A DNA stretch of 64,000 nucleotides, from the NCBI GenBank assembly GCA_030220185.1, contig JASPKZ010000423.1, forward strand, positions 1-64,000, in the 5' to 3' direction. Source of the DNA: Diploptera punctata (lineage: Eukaryota > Arthropoda > Insecta > Blattodea > Blaberidae). The translations under genes were made by a program, and so were the position numbers. The notes under the pieces were generated by a model that saw only the letters and a program-made list of their open reading frames with translations, did no database searches and was not told the DNA's origin. Below are positions 1-9,966 of this stretch, piece by piece; the first letter of the stretch is position 1, and the number at the start of each line of letters is the position of its first letter.

Positions 1-44
1 TCGTCTCTCTCCTGCTCTCTCTCTTTCTCTCTTTCTCTTTCTCC
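1..44. repeat. (CT)n-rich simple repeat
   Basis: Pyrimidine-only run of CT and CTTT units at the left window edge. No coding content is seen. Confidence 0.8.
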
Positions 45-71
45 ATGATCCTATCTCGCTATATAGTTAAA

Positions 72-249
72 TCCATCCATAGTAATTCTGCCCGCGAGGG
101 TAGGTCTTCACTGCAATCATAGCATTTTCAGCTAGCTTGAGTTTACTAGGGTATATAGGTGTGGTAGCTTCCCGTTGCTTTCCACACCGGTGAAGGACGA
201 TGAAGATAATGATAAGGATGATAATGATGGCCGGATGATTTTCGGGGAC
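72..249 (-). repeat. SINE-1, 3' part only
   Basis: On the minus strand this is the 3' half of the commonest SINE here. It shows the GTAGCTTCCCGTTGC-type block, the GAT-rich stretch and the terminal GGGCAGAATTACTATGGATG-like tail. The tRNA-like head is missing, and the copy stops at the block that normally lies just downstream of the head region. It sits directly beside a second copy in the same orientation. Confidence 0.8.
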
Positions 250-256
250 TTATATA

Positions 257-585
257 TCCATCCATAGTAATTCTGCCCGAAGACAGGTCCTTCACTGCAA
301 GCATAGCATTAGAATGCTTGCTGCTTTATTAGGGAATTGTGTAGGTGTGGTAGCTTCCCGTTGCTTTCCACACCGGTGAAGGATGATGATGATGATGATA
401 CTGATGATAATGATAAGGATGATGGCCATATGATTTCGGGGACCGTTTGGGCCTTAAAGTTTTCCTGACATTTGTCTTACAGGTGAGGAAAAACCCCGTT
501 AAAAACCTCACCCAGAAAAACTGCCCCGACCCGGGCCCGCTGCGTGACAAGGCAGTACGGCTACCTCGAGACCACAGCGGTGGAC
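257..585 (-). repeat. SINE-1, near full length
   Basis: Minus-strand copy with head, body and tail. The head contains the A-box-like GGTCTCGAGGTAGC region. The B-box (GGTTCGATTCC in other copies) is deleted, so this copy has probably lost internal polymerase III promoter function. Short TATATA stretches border both ends. Confidence 0.85.
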
Positions 586-927
586 ATATATATATCCTTT
601 ATCCCGATGTGAAGCAAGGATTCTTTTTTTTGTGAGTCTACTTAGCCAAAGTAATTCAGTTACGCTCATTTGCACATTTGCATACACATGTCAGCGAGTG
701 ACAAGTGGTAGGCTCATCGCCTCAAACAGGCATTTACCAGGACAGTAAGCCTTCGTGACTACTTAAATATGTTCACTAAATAATAACAGAAATAAAAAAG
801 GCTTAAACTCCATAAGAATAATAAATAATTTAAAGATAAAGGCAACAAACTCTTTCCACGTATTATTTGGATGTGAAAGTCCGATAACATTTTGCTCAGA
901 TGCTCTAAAGGACTTTTATTTTGGATT

Positions 928-962
<35 letters not shown>

Positions 963-1125
963 TTCATGGTTCAGTCCGAATGGTCTGTTCTGGCTTCATT
1001 CCATCTCTGTCTTCGTCTTCCAGGATCTCATCGTCGTCTTGGTTAATAATACCTAATGATTTTCGGTATTCTCATATCGTCAATTTTATTATTATTATTA
1101 TTATTATTAGCATTATTATTATTAT
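586..1125. other. Unassigned AT-rich stretch with TTC and ATT microsatellites
   Basis: No gene is seen. A (TTC)n run lies at about 926-963 and an (ATT)n run at about 1087-1125, the latter abutting the next SINE. Positions 640-760 weakly resemble 29660-29760 (both contain a CATGTCAG...GCATC/TTCGCCTC pattern), so this may be an old dispersed repeat. Confidence 0.5.
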
Positions 1126-1401
1126 AGTCCACCGTTGTGGTCTCGAGGTAGCGTGCTGCCTTGTCACGCAGCAGGCCCGGGTTCGATCCCCGGTCGGGGC
1201 AGTTTTTATGGGTGAGTCAGGAGAACTTTAAGGCCCAAACTGTCCCCGAAATCATCCGGTCATCATCATCATCATCATCCTTCACCGGTGTGGAAACCAA
1301 CGGAAAACTACCACACCTACAATTCCCTAGTGAAACTTCAAGCATAGCATGAACGTGCTATGATTGCAATGCCCTCGGGCAGAATTACTATGGATGGATG
1401 G
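1126..1401 (+). repeat. SINE-1 (tRNA-derived head, LINE-like tail)
   Basis: The head reads GTCCACCGTTGTGGTCTCGA and contains a clear B-box, GGGTTCGATCCCCGG, at about 1178-1192, as in polymerase III tRNA-derived SINEs. The body carries the CATCATCATC tract and the tail ends GCAGAATTACTATGGATGG. Both sides are (ATT)n microsatellite (to 1125 and from 1402 to about 1440), so the copy sits inside a simple repeat. Confidence 0.85.
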
Positions 1402-1443
<42 letters not shown>

Positions 1444-1470
1444 TTTCTTTGTTTCCCTTGTCAACTCTAT

Positions 1471-1556
1471 ATTTGAATTATCTACATGTTGATAAATGAT
1501 ACATAATAGGTATAGACCTATTATGTATCATTTATCAACATGTAGATAATTCAAAT
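1471..1556. repeat. Perfect 40-bp inverted repeat, 6-nt loop
   Basis: The left arm is 1471-1510, the loop TATAGA is 1511-1516 and the right arm is 1517-1556. By eye every base of the 40-bp arms is complementary. The sequence is AT-rich but not a simple repeat. It could be a fold-back replication product, a tiny MITE or a hairpin RNA source. Confidence 0.9.
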
Positions 1557-1578
1557 TGTTATTATATGTATAATATAA

Positions 1579-1630
1579 ACCTGGTGAAGTGGAAGAGAAG
1601 ACCTTAGAGGCTAACCCCATCAGATAAATC
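1579..1630 (+). repeat. LINE 3'-end remnant
   Basis: CCTGGTGAAGTGGAAGAGAA followed by an ACCTTA block matches the 3' UTR end of the ATT-tailed LINE group seen at 38611 and 5606. Only about 50 bp remain, without the usual microsatellite tail. Confidence 0.5.
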
Positions 1631-1759
1631 ATCCATTCTTTCCAAATGTGCCTTCCAATTAGGTGTAATTTATCTAATTCGTATTTATACCAAATATATT
1701 TAATTTATTTATAAGCCTAATTGTTTGATTCTTATTTAATATATTTTTTATTCAATGCC

Positions 1760-2199
1760 ACCACATTGCCATTTCGACATTCTGGTATTCTCTCCTGACA
1801 TGGAGTTATTGTAACCCACTTCTGAGGTTGAAGCGCCTGGAAGGCGAAGTTACGTTGCTCCGGTGATATATGATGCGATGATTGATGACAATGATATATA
1901 ATAATAATAATAATAATAATAAAAATAATAAAAATAAAAGCTTTATTTTATCTGGCAGAGTTAAGGCCTTAAGGCCTTATTTGCCACTCAACCAGATGAT
2001 GGTAATGATGCTCCAGGAGAGGCCTTAATCCTAAAGTAATGAATATGTTAATTATTATAATGATGTTCGGGACCCATTTGGGCCTTAAAGTTTCCTGACA
2101 TCTTTCTACAGCTTAGGAAAACCCCGAAAAAATCAATCACCCAGGAAACGTGTCCCGACCGGGGATCGAACCCTGGCCCGCTGCGTGACCACAGCGTTG
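1760..2199 (-). repeat. SINE-1b (SINE-1 head, alternative tail), interrupted
   Basis: On the minus strand a SINE-1 head with B-box (2066-2199) is joined to a different tail (2001-2062 and 1760-1895) containing the GTAACTTCGCCTTCC-type block. The same head-tail combination occurs at 13740-14101 and 51110-51469. This copy is split by a short LINE-B 3' end. Confidence 0.75.
1896..1995 (-). mobile_element. LINE-B 3' end, severely truncated insertion
   Basis: Minus-strand copy of only the last ~100 bp of LINE-B: ACTCAACCAG-side block, AAGGCCTTAAGGCCTTA palindrome, TCTGGCAGA block, polyadenylation-like AATAAAG and an ATT tail. The flanking ATGAT at 1891-1895 and 1996-2000 looks like a 5-bp target-site duplication, showing insertion into the SINE-1b copy. 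Confidence 0.75.
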
Positions 2200-2305
2200 G
2201 AAAATTGTTTTCAGTGATATTTTAATTGTTCCGCAGCACACTTGATATCTATTTGTTTTTATATCTAGATTTTTTACTTCATAAATAAACGCCATCGTCT
2301 CAAAT

Positions 2306-2310
2306 TAATA

Positions 2311-2397
<87 letters not shown>

Positions 2398-3035
2398 TAT
2401 TTATTCTGGCAGAGTTAAGGCCATAAGGCCCTCTCTTCCTCTCAACCAGCACAAATACAAATAAATATTCGACAAATATAGATATACACTATACTAATTG
2501 TAAACAGTTAAAGATAAATAAATGTAGCAATGTAAATGTCATGTACAAACAACATTTTATAGGGTAATAACAATAATGATACGATGATAATAATAATAAA
2601 TATAAATATGATACATTATACGGGAAACACCAATTAATATATATACCTTACACTGGATAATAATAAAGTCGAGTCTAGAGAAAATATAAATTTAGATTTC
2701 TTTTAAAAGATGCCAATGTCCGGCAGCCCCTTATTTCTTGTGGTAGGGAATTCCAGTTGCGAGAAGTGGAGATGGTATATGACATGGAGTGATGTGATGT
2801 CCTATGTTGCGGTATATTAAGTAAGAGACTATGTTGTGATCTTGTGTTTAAGTTATGGTTTGAGGATAGATACTGGAAACGGGATGATACATAATTGGGA
2901 ATCGAGGTATGTAGGATCTTAAATAGGAGAATTACACTAGTGGACAAGGTTTTCTTCACAAGAAATCTGATTAGTGAATCTAATGCATTTTTTTTCATAC
3001 TGAATGTAGTCAGCATTTTTTCATCAGACACAGTT
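2306..3035 (-). mobile_element. LINE-A 3' end (CR1/L2-like), 5'-truncated
   Basis: A minus-strand ORF at 2675-3031 encodes the C-terminal ~118 residues of a CR1/L2-like ORF2 (motifs SRNWNSLPQEIRGCRTLASF and SIPNYVSSRFQYLSSNHNLN). It matches the LINE-B C-terminus in pattern but not in exact sequence. A 3' UTR follows with the GGTTGAGAGGAAGAGAGGG block, an AATAAAGT signal and an (ATT)n tail at 2306-2393. No RT core is present, so the copy is dead. Confidence 0.8.
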
Positions 3036-3148
3036 TTTTTGTGATAGCTACTATTTTAAAATTGATTTTAGCATTCTCTTTGTCCTGTCATAGGAACCTT
3101 TTCCTTATATGTAGCGATTTTATTCAAACTGTATTTAAGGACTGTCTC

Positions 3149-3290
3149 TGATGAGCACGGTGAGCTTTTCCATCAGCAAATTTCCACAATGGAAAAGAGG
3201 TACCAAGGCAAGTGGAGTTCTAATATGCTGGCTGACTACTGTTGGACTAAGAAGAGAGATGTTCCAGATGCAAAATATGCGACTTTCTAG
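3149..3290 (+). pseudogene. Fragment of a dispersed arthropod protein-coding repeat
   Basis: The plus strand reads EHGELFHQQISTMEKRYQG, then KWSSNMLADYCWTKKRDVPD and a stop at about 3290. From memory, this GERFHQDI...MEKRYQGKWS...MLADYCW pattern is found at the C-terminus of a multi-copy protein in many arthropod genomes. No start or upstream domain is present, so this is a remnant. Function unknown. Confidence 0.55.
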
Positions 3291-3754
3291 GTAAGTCAGA
3301 ATGAGTTAGAGTTAGATGGATTTTATTAAAAATTGTAAAAAATGTAAATGAATATCACAGAAAACTCTTGCCTGATAGGAAGAAACTGAAATGATATTTA
3401 AATTCAGGATGAAAAATACTTCTAAATCTCATATTTTTATTATTGTGATAGAAAAAAGTTAATTTTTTGTCGACCAGTGTTATTAAAACGTTGGACTTGT
3501 TAAGATATTTAACATGTAATATAATTTTTGGGTATTTACTCTGGAATGTCATGATCTTAGCTTTAGAATTTTAAATTTTAAATTTACATTCCTCCATCTT
3601 GAAATTTTCCATCCTAAAAACCCGCGTCCCTTAGGACCAGAAATAAGAAACTTAACTCATTGACCCACCGAAGCCAATATTATTCAATGTTATTCTTTTT
3701 AATATCAACTGAAGATCAAACTTATGGGTTTTTAACTTTGTTTCTTCTGATTTA
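3291..3754. other. No gene seen; AT-rich
   Basis: Only short spurious frames. A TTTTCCATCCTAAAAACCC stretch at about 3606-3624 resembles part of SINE-4 (compare 29915-29935) and may be a tiny remnant. Confidence 0.5.
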
Positions 3755-3935
3755 CAACTAACTCACTGGCTCTATCAAATCTGAAGGTTCATGGCCGCGC
3801 GGACATAAGCTCTCCATACGTCCCTATTATTAAGTAATGTTTTCCAATCGTCCCCTGTATAATCTACGTCCTCAAATCATGGTAAATGTTATTTTCCTAC
3901 TTAATTTTTGGCCTTCCAACTGTGGCAAGAAGTAA
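3755..3935 (-). mobile_element. RTE-type LINE 3' end fragment
   Basis: The minus strand shows the recurrent 3' end GCTTATGTCCGCGCGGCCAT with coding sequence for the last part of the RT C-terminus (YDLREVDYTGDDWK-like). The same 3' end recurs more than ten times in this window. The copy is truncated and frame-broken. Confidence 0.75.
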
Positions 3936-4384
3936 TAGATTCGTGAGTAATAAATCGTACCATTAATAGTAATAACTGGAAGGCGCACAAACGTGCACAC
4001 GAGTCTATTACCAACATAGAAACCCAAACGAATGGTACCTACCCTTCTAAGCTATAATGAATAACATATACACTCGGAGTGGGGATGGGAGGAGTCATCG
4101 CCCTTATAAGGCAAGGACGCGTGTGAAAGCTCACGCTCCTACGTTCTGCAATAGTCAAGTTCTTCACTAACAGTTCGCGAAGGTGATATTAAAACACGTT
4201 GGCGGAAGTAATTCATCAACTCCACTCCGAAGTAGTTAAATATCAAATATTGTAAATACAATTGTACACACAAAATTGTACAATAAATTGAAATAAAATG
4301 TGTATAATATAAACATCCCTGAGTGATCATATTCTACCCTGAGCGAACCGGCACACAACTGAGTGATTTCAGTCTGGTTTTCCT
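3936..4384. other. No gene seen; short RTE remnant at right edge
   Basis: AT-rich filler. At about 4370-4383 TCTGGTTTTCCTA matches the minus strand of the RTE LINE and may be the other side of the site where the next LINE-B copy inserted. Confidence 0.4.
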
Positions 4385-4817
4385 AAATTGCACTCTCTTT
4401 CACTACTTTTCAAGCTTCTGAATTCCTACATTCCTACTTACCTGGCGTCCAGATTTGAGAAGTTATCCTCCTACCACAATATTGACACTAGGTCACAAGA
4501 TAGCAGTCTGCTAACAATTCCTCTTCATAGCACTTCCTCCTATTCTACTTCCTTCACAGTAGCCTCTGCCCGCTCCTGGAATCTCCTTCCTCAAGATATC
4601 AGGGGTTGCCGCACACTTGGCACCTTTAAGTCACGCTTATACAGTTACCTGTTGTCTAATAATTAATTTTTCTCTATTTATTTAATTTTATACTATGCCA
4701 TTAATCTTTTCCTCGTTTTTTTATATATCTTATACATATTATATATTTAATTCGTTAAATTTAGAGTAAATCAAAGTACATTATAAATATTAAGTATTGT
4801 ATTCATAACTTGTAATC

Positions 4818-4856
<39 letters not shown>

Positions 4857-4966
4857 AATTTAGATTTAAGACTTTTCTTTTGTATTTTTTTAAACCTGGT
4901 TGAGTGGTAGACAAGGCCTTAAGGCCTTAACTCTGCCAGGTAAAATAAAGCTATTATTATTATTAT
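4385..4966 (+). mobile_element. LINE-B 3' end, 5'-truncated young copy
   Basis: The frame 4388-4666 encodes 92 residues ending FKSRLYSYLLSNN, identical by eye to the C-terminus of the full-length LINE-B at 39-43 kb. The 3' UTR has a (TA)n run at about 4821-4852, the AAGGCCTTAAGGCC palindrome, AATAAAG and a short ATT tail. The coding identity implies a recent insertion. The flanks look like two sides of an RTE copy. Confidence 0.85.
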
Positions 4967-4974
4967 AAGGAGTT

Positions 4975-5436
4975 TTCATGCCGCTCTTGCATTGCTCATT
5001 CGTGCCACGTGTCTCTTATGAGGACCATGAAGCTCACTGTTACGAAGTCCTCTCCATTTGTCTGTCTGTTTATCTCTTTTTGGTCTAAACATTTACCTAA
5101 AAAATATTCTCAAATACTCGTAATTTTTTTCCTCCCTTAAAGTAAGAGTCCATGTTTCACATTCATATAATGTAATTGGGAGAATAACAGTTTTATGTAT
5201 TTTCAGTTTAACATTTTGAGAGAAGTTAGGACGACAAGAATCCCAATAATGCATAATAGCACGCATTTCCAGAACTGAGCCTATGTTTAATTCCTTTGTG
5301 CATCTCATTCCTACTTATAAGGCATCTTTTAAAAGAAATCTAAATTTATATTTGCTCCAAACTCGACTTCATTATTATCCAGTGTAAGATATATATATAT
5401 ATTAATTGGTGTTTCCCGTATAATGTATCATATTTA

Positions 5437-5469
<33 letters not shown>

Positions 5470-5656
5470 CGTATCATTATTGTTATTACCCTATAAAATG
5501 TTGTTTGTACATGACATTTACATTGTTACATTTATTGTATCTTTAACTGTTTATAATTAGTATAGTGTATATCTATATTTGTCGAATATTTATTTGTATT
5601 TGTGCTGGTTGAATGGAAGAGAGGGCCTTATGGCCTTAACTCTGCCAGAATAAATA

Positions 5657-5718
<62 letters not shown>

Positions 5719-5830
5719 CTACGTAGGCATTTGAATTCAGGCACTTCTTCAACATTTCCCTCATTTGTCATTAACTTTGGTTTACAACTAAAAATGTATT
5801 TTCGAATATTTAGTATCACAGTTATAACTA
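4975..5830 (-). mobile_element. RTE-type LINE RT C-terminal fragment, split by LINE-A
   Basis: The minus strand encodes MTNEGNVEEVPEFKCLRR (right part, about 5718-5819) continuing as MRCTKELNIGSVLEMRAIMH and ECETWTLTLREEK (left part, about 5093-5308). These are consecutive parts of one RT C-terminal region, separated by a LINE-A insertion at 5315-5714. Frames are broken toward the left end. Confidence 0.8.
5315..5714 (+). mobile_element. LINE-A 3' end inserted in RTE copy, with 8-bp duplication
   Basis: Plus-strand LINE-A tail: last codons of ORF2, 3' UTR, AATAAAGT and an (ATT)n tail. ATTCCTAC at 5307-5314 and 5715-5722 flanks it exactly, which I read as an 8-bp target-site duplication. The interruption of an RTE reading frame supports this. 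Confidence 0.85.
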
Positions 5831-6120
5831 ACTAACTCACTGACACCATCGAACCCGCAGGCTCATGGCCGCGCGGACATAAGCTGCCCATACATCCCTA
5901 CCACCTCCGAAACATTTTACCCCATTGGAACCCATGTCCGCATTTCTTGACGGTTTCATGCGTACAGTGAAAGATAGTCACTCTTTCGACCAAGATACTG
6001 TTTTCGTCTGGCTTATCACCTTCGACCAGTCCGGCATGGGTAACCCTATCGGCAGCAATGGTACTGCCGGCATAGCTCTCGGGATCATTAAAGCACGCAA
6101 GCCACTCCACCACGACAAGC
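5822..6120 (-). mobile_element. Chimeric retrocopy: ~220-bp unit fused to RTE 3' end (copy 2)
   Basis: On the minus strand a unit beginning CTTGTCGTGGTGGAGTGGCT (6120) runs to GGGGTAAAATGTTTC (about 5908). It is then joined to only the last ~80 bp of the RTE LINE (GGGATGTATGG ... GCTTATGTCCGCGCGGCC, then GTTAGTTAGTTA). The unit reads VVEWLACFNDPESYAG and GLVEGDKPDE in one open frame. Two more fusions with the same unit boundary are at 27841 and 56917. Confidence 0.75.
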
Positions 6121-6179
6121 CGAGAAGATACAATAGAGGGTAGTTTCACAGTCATAGGAGTCATATTTGTCTGATGATA

Positions 6180-6465
6180 CAAAACGCACGCTGATTCGAG
6201 TCCCAATGGAGGTTTAAATTTTGTCGTGAAATTTTACCCGGAGTATTGACCTGGTGCCTATCGAGGAAGTTGAGGAATTTGGATAACAACGAAAAGCAGA
6301 TACTCTAGTTTGAGAAATCCCAACCTATGACATGCTCACCACATACCACTCCTATAATACTCAGTGGATGAGCGTTCACCACTGTATTTAATATATATGG
6401 ATGTGAGGCCACCTGCTGGCCGAAGGCCAAGAAGCTTCTTGGCCTCTCAGGCCATGAATTTTTAG
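6180..6465 (+). repeat. SINE-2, old diverged copy
   Basis: The B-box-like GATTCGAGTCCCAATGGAGG is followed by GTGCCTA, ACATGCTCACCACATACCAC and GGATGTGAGG...GCTGGCCG blocks. These line up with the two well-preserved SINE-2 copies at 23814 and 61621. It is much more diverged, so older. Confidence 0.6.
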
Positions 6466-6543
6466 AATTCAATTTATGCTATGGTATGGAGCTCTTTCTG
6501 TTATTTCAACTCCACTATAAAACATTATATAATTACAACATGG

Positions 6544-7155
6544 AAATATCATCAGGAAAATCAAATACAATGACCTTCAAGACGCTCATCCAGTTCGGAC
6601 AAAGATAATATTAGAACATAAACCAATAGAACAAGTGGTAAGATATAACTTCCTAGGTTGGGAAATATCATACACAGCAGAAACAGATATAAATAACAAA
6701 CTAAATGAGTTTAATTATATAACAGGAACTTTAAAAAGAACTTTGAAAAATAAAGCCAAGAAAGACTCTATAATAAAATTATACAAGACAATGGCAGTGC
6801 CTATTATTAGTTATGGATCCGAAACATGGACAGTGACAACACAACATTCTGCCAGAATACAAACTGCTGAAATGAAATTTCTCAGACCAATAGCGGGATA
6901 TCAAAGAACAGACAAATAACAAAACAGAAATAAAACAACTAAAACTAGAGGAATTAAACACAACAATAGTGAAATACAGAACAATCTGGAAAGAACACTT
7001 GGCAAGGATGACTGAGAATAGAATACCAAAATCAGCATACAGCTATTCACCACGGGGAAGAAGAAGTCTGGGAAGGCCAAAGGAAAGATGGAAACAGCAG
7101 CAATTTGGAGCCGGAACAGGCTAGTAAATAAGCCTAAACCGTGACGAAGAAGAAG
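6544..7155 (+). mobile_element. Non-LTR RT C-terminal fragment, GAA-tailed family
   Basis: The frame 6635-6919 carries KLYKTMAVPIISYGSETWT and ARIQTAEMKFLRPI, typical of the domain after the RT palm in insect LINEs. After a frameshift it continues with HLARMTENRIPKSAYSYSP and GRRSLGRPKERW. It ends in a GAAGAAGAAG tail at about 7148. Truncated and broken. Confidence 0.8.
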
Positions 7156-7342
7156 CTATTGTATGGAGCACCTACATCCAGATAAATGATACTTTTTGTT
7201 ACAGTATTTGCTTCAGGGATGGTTGTTCTGCATTGCGAAACTTGATTGTTGTATTCATAATATGAACTAAGGAGGAAACTGTCAACGACTGCATGCCGAA
7301 ACCTACCTTGAAATTTTTCTCAGAGAAGTGTTGTGATGTACT

Positions 7343-7602
7343 AAGGCCGTGTCCAAAAATTATTTACCATTTTTAACTGCAAGGCACAGCAATCGAAGCC
7401 AGAATACAGCAATGGTTACCCATTGTGCGCAGCAGTTGGACGTCCCTGTTAGACTTAGACCGGTGTTACTTGAGTCGGTGCGGCGCGGACGGCAGATAGT
7501 GAGGTGGTTTATTACTCACCTTTTGTTTAAGTGAGGTATTTGGCGCTAGATTTTAGTGCCCTGCAGTTAAAAATGCAAGATAATTTGTTTGGACACTGTC
7601 CT
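7343..7602. mobile_element. MITE-like element with ~45-bp terminal inverted repeats
   Basis: The left end (GTGTCCAAAAATTATTT ... CATTTTTAACTGCAAGGCAC) is the inverted counterpart of the right end (GTGCCCTGCAGTTAAAAATG ... GTTTGGACACTG). About 260 bp and non-coding. No convincing target-site duplication, so the superfamily (hAT or Tc1/mariner) is open. Confidence 0.65.
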
Positions 7603-7689
7603 GGTATATCACAACGTTTCTGTAGAAAAAAAATCGTGGTAGATTTCCGCATGTTTTGGTTCACAATTACGTTGTGAGTATTTTTTGCG

Positions 7690-8583
7690 TAGTTTCGTTA
7701 TACGTGTGGCTAGCGCAAACGGCTGCCCTGACTAGGAACCCAGGTTCGAATCTTGACGGTTTTTGAGGATATTGTTAGTGGCCCATACCGGGATTTTTCG
7801 GCTTTTCTCAGGGTTCTCCCTTTTCCCAAAAATCATCCAAACAACGCTCTCCAATCTCCCCTTTATTTGATTTACATTTCTCAATCATTCATTTTATATC
7901 ACCCTTCACCTAATCTCATATTAGGAGAAATAATTTGTTTGGCGATCACAGGTGCTGAAAATATGTGATTTTGAGGATCTAGTGTGAACCAGTACCCTGG
8001 CTCACGACTCCGAGCATGAGCGATAAAAAACACAACATAACACAGAAATTAGGGACAAATGTCATATTGAAGACATAACCAAATTTATTATAGATAGACG
8101 AAACTATTGGAAGGGTCATATAGAAAGAATGGAAGATAACAGACTTGCAATAAAGAGCTAAAGAAGATAGACCAATGAACGGGAGAAGAACAAGAGGAAG
8201 ACCAGCCAAGAGATGGATAGACAGTGAATGCACATCCAATACGTCTTCCTCCGAGGAGTGATTTTGGAAATAAACAGGATGAACATCCTACAAATTATGA
8301 TTAAGTAGAAGAAGAAGAAGACCTCATCTCATATTAGAAGAAATAGTTTCTTTGGCGATCACAGGTGTTGAAAATATGTGATTTTGAGTATCTAGTGGGA
8401 ACAAGTACCCTGCCTCATGACTCCGAACATCAGCGATAAAAAAGGGAAGGGGCCAGCTGGAGGGCTGGAGTCCCTCCTCATGACCAGGGGACAAACCCAA
8501 AAATGTCGGTATGTGTCAAGAGAGAAGAACCTGGTGTGCCGGATCCGGAAGACTCACATAACACGTAGAATAATCTTCACTCC
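7690..8583 (+). repeat. SINE-6 (tRNA-like head), split by a LINE fragment
   Basis: A head with B-box-like CCAGGTTCGAATCTTGACGG at about 7740-7759 follows GTGGCTAGCGCAAACGGC. The body runs to about 8032. About 120 bp of body (7908-8032) is repeated at 8322-8445, on the other side of a LINE fragment. The tail continues to the LTR element at 8584. Confidence 0.6.
8033..8321 (+). mobile_element. 5'-truncated LINE fragment flanked by ~120-bp direct repeats
   Basis: The plus strand encodes RRNYWKGHIERMEDNRLAIK and RRTRGRPAKRWID, the RT C-terminal tail, ending in (GAA)n at about 8307-8321. The direct repeats on both sides look like one very long target-site duplication. Confidence 0.65.
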
Positions 8584-9448
8584 TGAACCGAAAGTACCTT
8601 TTTGCGGTTCAGTTATTCATCTTTGTGCTCCTCCAAAACATATATGAAGCCTGCCAAGGTCCTTTGTTCCGTGTGGCTACCCCTTCCCTTTTACCCTTTC
8701 CCCCGCGTATCTTTATAGCGCTTATCCCCTCTACTCGCGAACCTTTTATAAGCTTGGTAATCTCAATGAACCTTATCATTCGATCGGCCTAGCAAGTGGC
8801 GTTATGTTGTGTAGAAGTGGATTCAGTATCCGAATCCAGCTTAAGTGCATCATGCATCGGCAAAGTTAACATGGTGATTTATAAGATAAACAAGTGGATT
8901 GTGACCGAGGAATGGTCGGATTTGAGTTAGTCCAATCAAGCATGGAAAAAGGAATTCCAATGGAGTTTGGACATGTATGAGTGTGACAGTTTGTATGGTA
9001 TGTTATTTATTCAGTTATACTTTGTTATTATCTATGTCTGATCGATTGATCGAAGATCAATCTTTTGTTATTCATTTATTACTTTGTTTTTTTTTACAAT
9101 CAACACTTGTTTTTCATTAAAAGCTTAACTTTTATATTACGCCCCTTGTTGTTATTTAAGAGTAATCATTGTTCTCTATCCTGTAACGAAGTTATTTCAT
9201 CCTATGCAATTTATAATCAGTATTTATATTTATATGCACGTTCAACTGGAAAAGAAAGATGAATTGTTAGCCGCCTTCTATGGGCCCGAGGCAGGCTGTT
9301 TTCTCATTAATAACTTCTTTAGATATCAGGAACACGTTACTAAGTACAGCATAGTCATAACCCAACGATCCCGGAAGGTAGCAGTAGCAATGAAGGTGGT
9401 TCATTCGCCACATATTGTTAAGTCAGAGTGGAGGTATAACAAGCCACA
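8584..9448 (+). repeat. 5' LTR of gag-only retrotransposon
   Basis: 865 bp, starting TGAACCGAAAGTACC and ending GCCACA. Only a few per cent or less divergence from the 3' LTR, with the visible differences concentrated in the first ~270 bp. Promoter and poly(A) functions are expected of an LTR but are not demonstrated here. Confidence 0.9.
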
Positions 9449-9450
9449 AT

Positions 9451-9468
9451 TGGTTTATCAGAGCGTGG
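9451..9468 (+). promoter_or_regulatory. Probable primer-binding site
   Basis: TGGTTTATCAGAGCGTGG begins with TGG, complementary to a tRNA CCA end, 2 nt after the CA of the LTR. This is the normal position. It loosely resembles initiator-Met-type sites (TGGTATCAGAGC) but the tRNA cannot be assigned by eye. Confidence 0.7.
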
Positions 9469-9966
9469 TTTTGGGTTTTTGAGTTCAACGGTTTTTTGGG
9501 TTCAATGTTTTTTGGGTTCAATGTTTTTGGATTCAATGCGCACAAATGGTCGCAGATGTGTAATTTGGGTTCACTAAGTACAAATGGTAGAAAAGCGTTT
9601 GTTTTGTGTTTTTCACATTACAAGTTATGCTGTATGTTATTAACTGTGGTTCTTGTAGTATCAATTTAATTCAAGTTTCGGAGTTTTGGTCTCAAACACC
9701 AAGACAAGGGTATGAACTCTGTATTATGGTCTTTAATGAAATTTAGAATTAGAAAATCTGTATCTTTTCAGAGATATTACCCTGCGGATTATTACTTGTT
9801 TTCGATACTTGATATTTATGGTAAAGTTATTAAGTATTAGTTTACGTGTTTGCTTTACGTTACGTAAATATTGACTCATCTTTCTTTATAACAGAGACTG
9901 ATTTATGCATATAAAACTACGTTCGCCTATAATTGTTTACATTTGTGTCTATTATACTTTGTAATC

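Noticed and set aside
5898..6206. Possible host gene from the well-formed VEWLAC...GHGFQWGK frame
   Set aside because: The same sequence recurs at 27857, 56038 and 56925 fused to LINE 3' ends, so it belongs to a mobile repeat.
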